Below are positions 43,065 through 51,407 of a DNA stretch of 55,639 bases, one piece after another. Position 1 is the stretch's first letter; each line of letters starts with the position of its first letter. The position numbers and the translations under genes are program-made. The stretch comes from Clostridia bacterium (GTDB taxonomy: Bacteria > Bacillota > Clostridia > Christensenellales > Borkfalkiaceae): the NCBI GenBank assembly GCA_013316055.1, contig WSNM01000006.1:1-55639 (forward strand). Direction: 5' to 3'. The notes beneath the pieces are model-generated. The model did not search any database and had not been told where the DNA came from. It worked only from the letters and a program-made list of their open reading frames with translations.

Positions 43065-43312
43065 TAATTTTAAAGGCTATGACGAAGGACAACGCCGCAA
43101 TACAAGCGTTTTTAAGAGAGTTTTCGGTTGGTGTAAGAAAACAAACGCCCTTGCAGGCTATCACCTTTCAGCTTGCCTTCCCAACGCGGAGCATTTCCGC
43201 AAGTAAGAGGGCACGGGCTCATATTCCGTTATAAAATATGGCAAATGTCAGTTTGTTTTGGTGGTTTATAAGCGCATTATTAAAGGCGTCCGAAGCACGG
43301 GCGCTTTTTATT
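43065..43312 (+). promoter_or_regulatory. T-box leader (tRNA-Ile) controlling ileS
   Basis: A stem I distal arm: AGAGAG (43115-43120), then GTTTTC / GAAAAC closing GGTTGGTG, as in T-box stem I. The specifier triplet ATC (43160-43162), followed by A, matches isoleucine. Downstream, TGGTGGT (43259-43265) can offer UGGU to pair with the ACCA end of tRNA-Ile. AAGCGC (about 43270-43275) can pair with GGCGTC to form an antiterminator, in competition with the terminator GCGTCCG / CGGGCGC (43286-43292, 43298-43304) and its T-tract. The 14-base T-box motif itself is degenerate. Uncharged tRNA-Ile should allow read-through. Confidence 0.85.
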
Positions 43313-43336
43313 TTTACCTTGTGAACGGAGGATTAT

Positions 43337-46300
43337 ATGTATAAGAAGGTAGACACTTCCCTTAATTTTGTGGAAAGAGAAAAGGAAATTATAGCTTTTT
43401 GGAAGAGTAACGACGTCTTTGGCGAAAGTATCCGCAAAAATATCGGCGGGGAAGAATTTTCCTTTTACGACGGCCCGCCCACTGCTAACGGCAAGCCGCA
43501 CGTCGGGCATATTTTAACGCGCGTTATGAAGGATATTATCCCGCGCTATCAGTCTATGCGCGGCAAGCACGTTTTAAGAAAAGCGGGCTGGGATACCCAC
43601 GGTCTGCCCGTGGAGCTTGAGGTGGAAAAAAACCTCGGGCTGGACGGCAAGCCGCAGATTGAGGGCTATGGAATAGAGCCGTTTATAAAGCAGTGCAAGC
43701 AGTCCGTATGGAAGTACAAGGGCGAATGGGAAAGAATGTCAGACCGCGTGGGCTATTGGGCGGATATGGACAACCCTTACGTAACCTACGATGATAACTA
43801 TATCGAGTCCGAATGGTGGGCTTTAAAGCAAATGCACCAAAAGGGGCTATTGTACAAGGGGCATAAAATAGTGCCCTATTGCCCGCGTTGCGGAACGGCG
43901 CTGTCCTCGCACGAGGTTGCGCAGGGCTATAAGCTCGTCAAAGAAAATTCCGCAGTTGCGCGCTTTAAGGTAAAGGGCGCGGAAAACCGCTATATCCTCG
44001 CCTGGACGACTACGCCGTGGACGTTGCCCTCAAACGTTGCGCTTTGCGTCAACCCCGACGAGCCTTATATCGAGCTTGAAAAGGACGGCGAAAGATATAT
44101 TTTAGCCGAAGCCCTCGCGCCGAAATTCTTTGAAGATTATACCGTTTTGGCAAAAAAGAACGGCAAGGAATGGGAGGGGCTTGAATACGAGCCGCTGTTT
44201 GGGGAAACGGTTGAGGAGATAAAGCGCGTTTCACCGGCAAGCAAGGTTTTAAAAGCGCACTATATCGTGTGCGATACCTATGTAACCATGGGCGACGGCA
44301 CGGGCGTCGTTCACATTGCGCCCGCCTTCGGCGAGGACGACTATAAGGTCGGCAAAAAATACGCCTTGCCCGTAGTCCAACTTGTCAACGAAAGAGGCTG
44401 TTTCGACGAAAGGTTTGCAAGCTTAAACGGCGTTTTTGCTAAAAAAGCCGATAAATCAATACTTGAAAGACTTGAAAAAGAGGGCACGCTGTTTAAAGTT
44501 CTGCCCTTCGAGCACGACTATCCGCATTGCTGGCGTTGCGATACTCCGCTGTTGTATTACGCAAAATCAAGCTGGTTTATAGAGGTTACAAAGGTCAAAA
44601 ATGACATAATCGCCGCAAACCGTTCGGTAAATTGGATGCCCGATAACATAAAAGAGGGCAGAATGGGCAACTTCCTCGAAAATGTTATAGATTGGGGACT
44701 TTCCCGCGACCGTTACTGGGGTACGCCGCTGCCCGTCTGGGTCTGCCCCGACTGCGGAGAGATTGAGGTTATCGGCAGCAAGGCAGAGCTTAAAGAAAAA
44801 TGCGGGCTTAAACCGACCGACAGTATCGAATTGCACCGCCCTTATTTAGATAATTTAACCTGCAAATGCCCGAAGTGCGGCGGAAAAATGAAGCGCACGC
44901 CAGAGGTTATCGACTGCTGGTTCGACAGCGGTTCTATGCCGTTTGCGCAGTATCATTATCCTTTTGAAAACAAGGACTTGTTTGAGGAAACCTTCCCCGC
45001 AGACTTTATTTCCGAGGCGGTCGACCAGACGCGCGGGTGGTTCTATACTCTGCTTGTAATCAATACCATACTTTTCGGCAAGGCGCCCTTTAAAAACTGC
45101 ATAGTTTTAGGGCACGTAAACGATAAAAACGGCATAAAAATGTCCAAGCACAAGGGCAACGTCGTTGACCCGTGGAGCGTTCTCGATAAGCAAGGCGCTG
45201 ACGCGGTGCGCTGGTATTTCTATACCTCCTCGGCGCCGTGGCTGCCGTCGAGATTTGCAGAGGAAACCGTTTCCGAAGCTCAGCGTAAATATATCGGCAC
45301 GCTTTGGAACACCTACGCATTCTTTACTCTGTACGCGGAAATAGACAAATACGACCCTTCAAAATACGATTTAAAGAAGTGTAAGCTGTCCTTAATGGAT
45401 AAGTGGATACTTTCCAAGCTGAATTCGCTTATAAAATTTGTGGACGAAAGCCTTGCCGTGTACGAAATTTTCGAAAGCGCGCGCGCATTGCAGGACTTTG
45501 CGGACGTGCTTTCAAACTGGTATGTGCGCCGTTGCCGCGACCGTTACTGGGGCGCGGATATGACGGACGATAAGGCGGCGGCATACACCACGCTTTATAC
45601 CGTTCTGGTTACGCTTGCAAAGCTGACTGCGCCCTACACGCCGTTTATAGCCGAAATGATGTACGGCAACCTTGTGCCGGAGTTCGATAAAAACGCGCCT
45701 AAATCGGTGCATTTGTGCGCATTCCCCAAGGCAGATAAAAAGTATATTGACAAAGCGCTTGAAGAGGGCATGGAGCAGGTTTTGCAGATTGTAATACTCG
45801 GCAGAGCCGCACGCAATGCGGGCAACCTTAAAAACCGTCAGCCGCTTTCGGAAATGTTTGTAGTTTCCGATAAAAAAGTAGAGCTTTCCGCAGAGGAAAA
45901 GTCTATTGTTTTGGACGAGCTTAACGTGAAAGCGTTTAAGCTTGCGGACGACGCGGAAAAATATATCAGCTATAAATTAAAGCCGCAGCTTAAAACGCTC
46001 GGACCCAAATACGGCAAAAAATTGGGCGCTATTTCTGCCTTCCTTGCAAGCTGCAACGCGAAAGAGGTTGTAAACGCAGTCAAAAACGGCGGTGCTTACC
46101 AAATTGCGGGCGAGGATATATATTTAAAGCAAGAGGATTTGCAGATTTTTTCGGAAAGCGCGGGCGGCTTTGTCGCGGCAGAGGATAAGGGAATAACCGT
46201 TGCCTTGAACAGCGAGCTTACCGAAGAGCTTATTTTTGAGGGTATAGAGCGCGAAATTGTTTCAAAAATTCAGAATATGCGCAAGGAAGCCGGCTTTGAG

Positions 46301-46492
46301 GTTACCGACAGAATAGAGGTCTACTTCAAGGCGGACGGCAAGGCATACGGCGTGCTTAAAGCGGCGCGCTTTGCGGGCGACGTGCTTGCGCAAAGCGTTT
46401 GCGAGGGCTTGCCCGAAGGCTGTGCAGAGGCGTTTATCCGCGAACAGAACGTAAACGGCGAAAGGGTTACGCTTGCGCTGATAAAAAAATAA
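43337..46492 (+). CDS. ileS: Isoleucyl-tRNA synthetase, type 2 (eukaryote-like)
   Basis: Charges tRNA-Ile and edits valine. 1051 residues, longer than the roughly 920-residue common bacterial form. HVGH (residues 55-58) is preceded by FYDGPPTANGKP, and KMSK is at 601-604. Length, the GKPHVGH form, WDTHGLPVELEVEK and the absence of the two C-terminal Cys pairs of type 1 place it in the IleRS2 group, which includes eukaryotic-type enzymes with natural resistance to mupirocin. The internal CPRCG and CPDCGEIE pairs occur. An ACGGAGG ribosome site precedes the ATG. Under T-box control. Confidence 0.94.
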   Translation: MYKKVDTSLNFVEREKEIIAFWKSNDVFGESIRKNIGGEEFSFYDGPPTANGKPHVGHILTRVMKDIIPRYQSMRGKHVLRKAGWDTHGLPVELEVEKNLGLDGKPQIEGYGIEPFIKQCKQSVWKYKGEWERMSDRVGYWADMDNPYVTYDDNYIESEWWALKQMHQKGLLYKGHKIVPYCPRCGTALSSHEVAQGYKLVKENSAVARFKVKGAENRYILAWTTTPWTLPSNVALCVNPDEPYIELEKDGERYILAEALAPKFFEDYTVLAKKNGKEWEGLEYEPLFGETVEEIKRVSPASKVLKAHYIVCDTYVTMGDGTGVVHIAPAFGEDDYKVGKKYALPVVQLVNERGCFDERFASLNGVFAKKADKSILERLEKEGTLFKVLPFEHDYPHCWRCDTPLLYYAKSSWFIEVTKVKNDIIAANRSVNWMPDNIKEGRMGNFLENVIDWGLSRDRYWGTPLPVWVCPDCGEIEVIGSKAELKEKCGLKPTDSIELHRPYLDNLTCKCPKCGGKMKRTPEVIDCWFDSGSMPFAQYHYPFENKDLFEETFPADFISEAVDQTRGWFYTLLVINTILFGKAPFKNCIVLGHVNDKNGIKMSKHKGNVVDPWSVLDKQGADAVRWYFYTSSAPWLPSRFAEETVSEAQRKYIGTLWNTYAFFTLYAEIDKYDPSKYDLKKCKLSLMDKWILSKLNSLIKFVDESLAVYEIFESARALQDFADVLSNWYVRRCRDRYWGADMTDDKAAAYTTLYTVLVTLAKLTAPYTPFIAEMMYGNLVPEFDKNAPKSVHLCAFPKADKKYIDKALEEGMEQVLQIVILGRAARNAGNLKNRQPLSEMFVVSDKKVELSAEEKSIVLDELNVKAFKLADDAEKYISYKLKPQLKTLGPKYGKKLGAISAFLASCNAKEVVNAVKNGGAYQIAGEDIYLKQEDLQIFSESAGGFVAAEDKGITVALNSELTEELIFEGIEREIVSKIQNMRKEAGFEVTDRIEVYFKADGKAYGVLKAARFAGDVLAQSVCEGLPEGCAEAFIREQNVNGERVTLALIKK

Positions 46493-46515
46493 AATAATGC
46501 AAAGCATTAAATAAT

Positions 46516-46549
46516 AAAAACGCTCATAGCTTATTCTATGAGCGTTTTT
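46516..46549 (+). terminator. Hairpin overlapping the feoA start
   Basis: A 14-bp stem AAAAACGCTCATAG / CTATGAGCGTTTTT with TTATTC loop. Its 3' arm contains the feoA ATG (46538) and first codons. It looks like a terminator for ileS and may also mask the feoA start. Confidence 0.7.
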
Positions 46550-46762
46550 GATTTAAAGGCGGGCGAGTGCGCGCGCATTACCGATATAGCTTTGGAGGGC
46601 GGTGCGCGTTCACGGCTGGACGCGTTGGGAATAAAGGTAGGCGAAAAGGTAGAGGTTATCGCGTTTTCGCTGTTTAAAAGCAGTGTTTTAATATCCTGCG
46701 CGGCAGTGCGCGTAGGCGTGCGCAAAGCCCTTGCAAAAAAAATAGAGGTGTCTGCAAAATGA
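46538..46762 (+). CDS. feoA: FeoA-family protein (ferrous iron transport)
   Basis: A small SH3-like protein that works with FeoB. 74 residues with L-K-A-G-E, DIALEGGARSRLDALGIKVGEKVEV and a C-terminal VGVRKALAKKIEV. It overlaps feoB by four bases. The start at 46538 has no ribosome site because it lies in the 3' arm of a terminator-like hairpin; no better start is available without losing the first strand. Confidence 0.88.
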   Translation: MSVFDLKAGECARITDIALEGGARSRLDALGIKVGEKVEVIAFSLFKSSVLISCAAVRVGVRKALAKKIEVSAK

Positions 46763-48462
46763 AGCTCGGCGCCGTTTTAAAGTCATCCTTAAAGTCCTCC
46801 GCAAAACAGAATACGGCAAAAATAAAGGTTGTGCTTGCGGGTAACCCCAACGCGGGCAAAACCACGCTTTTCAACGCGCTGACAAAAAGCAGCCTGCGCA
46901 CGGGCAATTTCCACGGCGTAACCACCTCGCCCGCCCGCAAGACCGTAGGCGGCATTGCATATGCCGACGTCCCCGGTATGTATGCGTTTACGCCCTATTC
47001 TATGGAGGAGCAGTCCGCCATTGACGAAGTGAAGTCGGCAGACCTTATTATCAACGTGGTTGACGCGCTTACGCTTGAAAACAGCCTTAATTTAACGCGC
47101 CGGCTTCTTGCAACGGGCGTTAAAACAGTTGTATATCTGACCAAGTGCGCAAGCCTTAAACGGCGCGGCGGAAGGGTGGACTGCGAAAAGCTTTCCGCTT
47201 ACCTCGGCTGTCCCGTTTTAAACTGCCCGCCCAAAAAGCTTAAAAAATATATCGAAGGCGGAAACTTTCCGTCAGTTACAAAAAAATCTGTAAGTCTTAC
47301 CGAAGGCTATTCAGGCGGAAATTTAAAGGTTTCCAAGGCGGATAAGCTGTTTTGCAACAGATATTTCGCGCTGTTCTTCTTTATCGCGTCGATAACGCTT
47401 ATGTTTTTCCTTGCGTTCCACCCAAAAATGGTCGGCGCGGTTTTAAAAGACTTGCTCGAAGGACTTATTTGCGACAAGCTTTCCGCGGCAATATGTGCAA
47501 GTCTTAAAAGCGAAGCGGTAAAATCGCTGATTTCCGAAGGGATTTTAGGCGGCGCGGGCGGGGTTATTTCCTTTTTGCCGCAGCTTGTCATTCTGTATCT
47601 CGTGCTGATTTTGCTTGACGAAAGCGGTATAACCTCCGCGCTGGCGTTTGCGACGGACGGACTATTCGAAAAAGCGCATTTATCGGGCAGAGCCGCTTTT
47701 TCGCTTGTTTCGGGCTTCGGCTGTACCGCCGCGGCAATACTTACAACGCGCGGATACTCCACCCCGAGCGCGCAAAAACGTACGGTTGCAATTCTGCCGT
47801 TCGTGCCGTGCGGGGCAAAGCTTCCCGTATTTTTAACCTTTTTATCCCCTCTGTTCAAAAACCCTTTCCCCGTAATAACCTGCTTTTATTTTGTTGGACT
47901 TGCGGTCGCGCTTATTGCCTCGCTGTTAATCAAAAGCGGCGGCGAGGGCATGCTTGCGGAGGTAACTCCCATAGTTTTGCCGCAGCTTAAAGCGGTTGCA
48001 ATTAAGTTGTGTTTTCAGCTTAAAGAGTTTATAATAAAGGTAGCGGGCATAGTTTTGCTGTTTTGCACTGCAAGCTGGTTTTTTTCGCACTTTTCTTTCA
48101 CCTTCCGCTATGTCGAGGCTGACAAAAGTATGCTTGCGGGGTTCAGCCGCGGACTTTTGCCGCTGTTCGTACCAATGGGCATAACCGACTGGCGACTTGC
48201 CTATGCGGCTTTGTGCGGTTTCATTGCCAAGGAAAACGTTGCCGCAACAGTTGCAATGCTTATGCCAAGCGGGCTGGGCTTAGGGCTTGCAAGCTCGCTT
48301 GCAATGTGCACGTTTATTCTGCTTTGTCCCGCGTGCGTTTCGGCTTTTTCCGCTTCGTGTAAGGAGGTCGGCTTAAAATTCAGCCTTAAATGCGTTGCGG
48401 TTCAGCTGGTTATCGCCTTTCTCGGCGCATATTCCGTAAATTTACTGTTTTCCTTACTTTGA
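46759..48462 (+). CDS. feoB: Ferrous iron transporter FeoB, short form with degenerate G4
   Basis: Membrane Fe(II) uptake protein with a cytoplasmic G domain. 567 residues, shorter than the usual 650-770. G1 GNPNAGKT is at residues 28-35, G2 near GNFHGVTT and G3 DVPG. The guanine-specific G4 (NxxD, usually NMxD) reads T128-K-C-A131 in YLTKCASLKRR, so nucleotide choice is probably altered. The membrane part keeps SGFGCTAAAI, PCGAKLPVF with the Cys of the ion path, and GFIAKENVAAT. Part of the helical domain after the G domain is shortened. It overlaps feoA (ATGA) and is 3 bases before the pseudouridine synthase gene. Confidence 0.88.
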   Translation: MKLGAVLKSSLKSSAKQNTAKIKVVLAGNPNAGKTTLFNALTKSSLRTGNFHGVTTSPARKTVGGIAYADVPGMYAFTPYSMEEQSAIDEVKSADLIINVVDALTLENSLNLTRRLLATGVKTVVYLTKCASLKRRGGRVDCEKLSAYLGCPVLNCPPKKLKKYIEGGNFPSVTKKSVSLTEGYSGGNLKVSKADKLFCNRYFALFFFIASITLMFFLAFHPKMVGAVLKDLLEGLICDKLSAAICASLKSEAVKSLISEGILGGAGGVISFLPQLVILYLVLILLDESGITSALAFATDGLFEKAHLSGRAAFSLVSGFGCTAAAILTTRGYSTPSAQKRTVAILPFVPCGAKLPVFLTFLSPLFKNPFPVITCFYFVGLAVALIASLLIKSGGEGMLAEVTPIVLPQLKAVAIKLCFQLKEFIIKVAGIVLLFCTASWFFSHFSFTFRYVEADKSMLAGFSRGLLPLFVPMGITDWRLAYAALCGFIAKENVAATVAMLMPSGLGLGLASSLAMCTFILLCPACVSAFSASCKEVGLKFSLKCVAVQLVIAFLGAYSVNLLFSLL

Positions 48463-48465
48463 TTT

Positions 48466-49287
48466 ATGAAGCTATTTACAGTTGCACAGTCGTGCAAGCT
48501 AAAAGAATTTACCGATTTCAATTACCCGCAGGGCGCTTTTTGCCTTAACGTGCTTTTAAAAAAGCGCGATATTAAGGTGAACGGCGTTCGCGTCGGTCAA
48601 AATATCGCCTTGAATGCGGGTGACGAGGTTATTTATTACACCACCCCCGTGCAGGAGGCAAAGCCGAGCCACTTTACCGTTTACGAGGACGCGAATATTT
48701 TGGTTGCGGACAAGCTTTCGGGCGTGACGAGCGAAGGGCTGCTATCCGAGCTGTGCGGCAACGGTGATTACCGCGCAGTGCACAGGCTTGACCGTAACAC
48801 GCAGGGGCTTATAGTATTTGCAAAGACAGCGCAAGCCGAAGCCGAGCTTTTGTCGGCTTTTAAGGAGCGGAGGGTTGAAAAAACCTATCTTGCGCTGTGT
48901 AAAAACAGCTTTAAGGAGCGGCACGCCGTTTTGACCGCATACCTTGTAAAGGACGAAAAAAATTCCCTTGTGCATATTTACGGCACAGAGAGGAAGGGGG
49001 CGGTAAAAATTATAACCGAGTACACCGTTTTGGAAAACCGCGGTGATATTGCGCTTGTTGAAATTGCTTTGCACACGGGCAAAACGCACCAGATAAGGGC
49101 GCATACTGCGTATATCGGTTGTCCCGTGCTTGGCGATAATAAATACGGCGACAGCGAGCTGAACAAAAAATATAAGCTTGCAAGGCAGTGCCTTGTTGCA
49201 AAGCGGCTTGTGCTTACAAGCGACGGCACGCTTAAATATCTTTGCGGCAAAGCCTTTGAAAGCCGTTTTTTGCCCGAAACAAAATAA
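48466..49287 (+). CDS. RluA-family pseudouridine synthase
   Basis: Converts uridine to pseudouridine in rRNA or tRNA. 273 residues: an S4-like RNA-binding region (residues 10-65: DIKVNGVRVGQNIALNAGDEV) and the catalytic domain with HRLDRNTQG (about 107-115, Asp nucleophile), then GKTHQIRAH and PVLGDNKYG. Position suggests co-transcription with feoAB, although there is no functional link. The target site is not predictable. A terminator follows. Confidence 0.92.
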   Translation: MKLFTVAQSCKLKEFTDFNYPQGAFCLNVLLKKRDIKVNGVRVGQNIALNAGDEVIYYTTPVQEAKPSHFTVYEDANILVADKLSGVTSEGLLSELCGNGDYRAVHRLDRNTQGLIVFAKTAQAEAELLSAFKERRVEKTYLALCKNSFKERHAVLTAYLVKDEKNSLVHIYGTERKGAVKIITEYTVLENRGDIALVEIALHTGKTHQIRAHTAYIGCPVLGDNKYGDSELNKKYKLARQCLVAKRLVLTSDGTLKYLCGKAFESRFLPETK

Positions 49288-49301
49288 TAAGCTTAAAATA
49301 A

Positions 49302-49336
49302 TAAGCCCGCGCAAGCTTAGCTTGCTCGGGCTTTGA
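49302..49336. terminator. Terminator between convergent genes
   Basis: Stem AAGCCCG-CGCAAGC / GCTTGCT-CGGGCTT with minor mismatch, TTA loop and TTTGAATTT tail. Confidence 0.8.
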
Positions 49337-49354
49337 ATTTATTCCGATATAATT

Positions 49355-49693
49355 TTACCAGATATATTCAAGCACGCCGTCCGTGCATCTTATAGTAAGG
49401 TCGGTTATAATATTGTCTGTGGTCTTCCAGCCGCTTTCCTTTTGAACGGCTTTCCATTCCGCCATAGTGCCGTTGTAAGTAATTTCTGTAAGTGCGGACG
49501 TGTTAAGCAACGCTCTTACCTCAATTAAGGTTACGCTGTTAGGGATTACAAGCTCGGTTGCCATAGTGTAGGCGGCGGAAACGGTTATGCCGCGGGGCTC
49601 GGATTCGGCAGCCTTTGTGCATGCGGAAAGCCCCAAGGCAAGGCAACATGCCGCCGTTGCGGTCAAAGTTGCAAGTAAAAATCTTCTTTTCAT
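49355..49693 (-). CDS. Small lipoprotein with a single LRR_5-like end module
   Basis: 112 residues. AGGAGG lies seven bases upstream of the ATG at 49693. The signal peptide (MKRRFLLATLTATAACCLAL) ends in lipobox GLSAC, giving a lipid-anchored protein. The mature part contains VIPNSVTLIEVRAL, LTEITYNGTMAEWKAV and a closing IRCTDGVL, which is how BspA-like (LRR_5) surface proteins end (ITYNGTxxxW, then CTDG). Here only this end module is kept, so it may be a shortened relative of a larger repeat protein or a stand-alone small form. It is preceded by a structured leader. Confidence 0.75.
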   Translation of the reverse strand: MKRRFLLATLTATAACCLALGLSACTKAAESEPRGITVSAAYTMATELVIPNSVTLIEVRALLNTSALTEITYNGTMAEWKAVQKESGWKTTDNIITDLTIRCTDGVLEYIW

Positions 49694-49716
49694 AAAAAAC
49701 CTCCTGTGGTTTTGCG

Positions 49717-49851
49717 GGTAAAAAAATAAGGGCAACCGTAAAGGCTGCCCGCATAAAGTACCCTTTACGATTGCTTATTGCTTTAATTTGTTTTTTTGTG
49801 GGAACACAGAAAAAACAGGATACAATTATGCCGTGATAGTGTTCCCTTTTA
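49717..49851 (-). ncRNA. Unassigned structured leader upstream of the lipoprotein gene
   Basis: On the minus strand a TATACT box (49863-49858) would start transcription near 49851. Then come GGGAACAC (49846-49839) paired with GTGTTCCC (49807-49800) around a 31-base loop; CGTAAAGG (49769-49762) complementary to CCTTTACG (49744-49737); and the terminator GGGCAGCC / GGTTGCCC (49750-49743, 49737-49730) with TTATTTTTTT. The second pairing and the terminator share bases and exclude each other, an attenuator arrangement. I do not recognise the family. Confidence 0.5.
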
Positions 49852-49853
49852 GC

Positions 49854-49871
49854 GAAAAGTATATACTTTTC
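49854..49871. repeat. Perfect 18-bp palindrome at the leader promoter
   Basis: GAAAAGTATATACTTTTC. It contains the predicted -10 box of the minus-strand leader and may be a repressor site. The rest of 49872-49949 shows nothing I can assign. Confidence 0.5.
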
Positions 49872-49949
49872 CTATTATTAAAGTAACATGTATAACACAC
49901 AAATTTTAATTTTGCAATACTTTTTAAAAAATGCGTGTTGTTTTCGGGG

Positions 49950-49978
49950 TTGACAATAATTCAAAAGCGATATAAAAT
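49950..49978 (+). promoter_or_regulatory. Promoter of the partner-switching operon
   Basis: TTGACA (49950-49955), 17-bp spacer, TAAAAT (49973-49978), with start near 49985. A sigma-A type promoter, rather than the SigB/SigF kind, at the head of this operon. Confidence 0.78.
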
Positions 49979-50026
49979 GTTTTTTGAAGTATAAAACGGT
50001 TTATAAATAGTTACAGGAGATTTTTT

Positions 50027-50335
50027 ATGCAGCAGGTTAAACTTATTTCCGCGGACGACTGCCTTAAATTCGCGCTTTCGGGCGAGATTGATTCCGCCAC
50101 CAGCGAGGATTTTTACGCGCAGGTTTGCGCCGCTTACGAGCACGATAAAAAGAATGTTCTATTCGACTGCGCCGCCTTGACCTTTATAGACAGCACAACG
50201 CTTGGCACGTTTGTCAAAATTCTTAAAAAGCTGCGCGCGGACGGCTTTGATATGGCGCTTGAAAGGGTTCGCCCCAACGTAAAAAAGCTGTTCGATATCT
50301 GCGCGCTTAACACTATTATGGAGATACGACCGTGA
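50027..50335 (+). CDS. STAS-domain anti-anti-sigma factor (RsbV/SpoIIAA-like)
   Basis: Binds the anti-sigma kinase when unphosphorylated, freeing the sigma factor. 102 residues with the STAS pattern: FALSGEIDSAT, NVLFDCAALTFIDSTTLG, and the likely phospho-acceptor Ser56 in IDSTTLG. AGGAG precedes the ATG. It is first in a four-gene operon with overlapping starts; the next gene starts GTGA over its stop. Confidence 0.9.
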   Translation: MQQVKLISADDCLKFALSGEIDSATSEDFYAQVCAAYEHDKKNVLFDCAALTFIDSTTLGTFVKILKKLRADGFDMALERVRPNVKKLFDICALNTIMEIRP

Positions 50336-50679
50336 AAGAGCTTGTTTTAAAATTCAACCTTGCCGACAGCGAATATCTTACCGCCGTAAGGCTTGTTACA
50401 GGCGCCGTCTGTTCCGTTCACGAGGTGGATTTGGACACCTTGGAGGACTTTAAGGTCTGCGTTACGGAAAGTATAATAATTTTAAAAAACTGCGGGTTTG
50501 AAGGCGTTTGCGTTGCGTTCGGCGGTGAAAAGGACGTTTGCTGTACCGTCAGCGGAGAGGGCGGCTTGCCCTGCGCGGGCGAAAACGAGCTTTCGCTTGC
50601 GCTTATTTCCGCGCTTGTAAAGGAATGCGCGCTGTCGCGCCGCGGTGAAATAATAGAGAGAGTTACGCTTAAAATATGA
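50332..50679 (+). CDS. Degenerate RsbW-like protein (probable pseudokinase)
   Basis: 115 residues. Its length, position and the helix LEDFKVCVTESIIILKN resemble an RsbW/SpoIIAB-type HATPase, but the N-box is not kept: Glu46 is present while the Asn position is Ile50 and the His position is Gly54. No GxGxG lid motif is visible. It is probably unable to bind ATP normally, and might act as a structural partner or decoy in the switch. Start GTG overlaps the preceding stop; it ends ATGA over the sigma gene start. The family assignment is inferred mainly from context. Confidence 0.6.
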   Translation: MKELVLKFNLADSEYLTAVRLVTGAVCSVHEVDLDTLEDFKVCVTESIIILKNCGFEGVCVAFGGEKDVCCTVSGEGGLPCAGENELSLALISALVKECALSRRGEIIERVTLKI

Positions 50680-51407
50680 TGGAGCAGGCAGAGGCCGACA
50701 AGCTTTTCCGCGAATACAGAAAAACAAAGGACGTAAATATTCGCAACAAGCTTGTGGCAAACTATTTGTATATAGCCGAGATACTTGCAAAAAAGTTTTC
50801 GGGGCGCGGGGTGGAGTACGACGATTTGTATCAGGTAGCGTCGGAAGCGCTTATAGTCGGGGTTGAAAAATTCGACCCCGATTTGGGCAACCGCTTCACC
50901 ACCTACATAACCCCTACGGTAACCGGCATTATAAAAAACTATTTCCGCGACTATTCGCGCACCGTAAGACTGCCCCGCCGTATTTACGCAACGGCGGCAA
51001 GGGTCAGGCAGGAGAGCGAGGAATTCTTTAAGCTTTACGGCGCAAAGCCCACCATAAAACAGCTTGCCGAGCGGTTAAACCTTTCGGAGGAGGCGATTAT
51101 GGAGGCGCTGGAAAATAAAACTCCCGTAAGTCTGGATACCCGCGTCAACGGAGACGACGGAGAAACGGACGCGCCGTTGTACGACGTAATTGCAGACGAC
51201 GGAGAGGCGTTTGAAAATTTTGTGGACGCAGAGGCACTTAAAACCGAAATAAAAAAGCTTGACCCTACCGAGCAGCGGGTTATAGGGCTCAGATTTCTGC
51301 AAGGCAAATCGCAGACAGAGGTGGGCAAAATTCTCGGCGTAAGCCAGATGTTTGTATCCCGCGCGGAAAGAAAGATAATGGAAAAGTTAAAGGAAGCGCT
51401 TTCGTGA
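50676..51407 (+). CDS. SigB/SigF/SigG-type RNA polymerase sigma factor
   Basis: 243 residues with region 2 (NKLVANYLYIAEILAKKF, then YDDLYQVASEALIVGVEKFDP and FTTYITPTVTGIIKNYFRDY), region 3 (KPTIKQLAERLNLSEEAIMEAL) and region 4 (LDPTEQRVIGLRFLQGKSQTEVGKILGVSQMFVSRAERKIM). This is the group 3 SigB/SigF family. It has a short acidic stretch between regions 3 and 4. With STAS and RsbW-like neighbours it is surely controlled by partner switching. Whether it serves sporulation or general stress cannot be told: no spoIIA/spoIIG-type neighbours are here. Confidence 0.93.
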   Translation: MMEQAEADKLFREYRKTKDVNIRNKLVANYLYIAEILAKKFSGRGVEYDDLYQVASEALIVGVEKFDPDLGNRFTTYITPTVTGIIKNYFRDYSRTVRLPRRIYATAARVRQESEEFFKLYGAKPTIKQLAERLNLSEEAIMEALENKTPVSLDTRVNGDDGETDAPLYDVIADDGEAFENFVDAEALKTEIKKLDPTEQRVIGLRFLQGKSQTEVGKILGVSQMFVSRAERKIMEKLKEALS

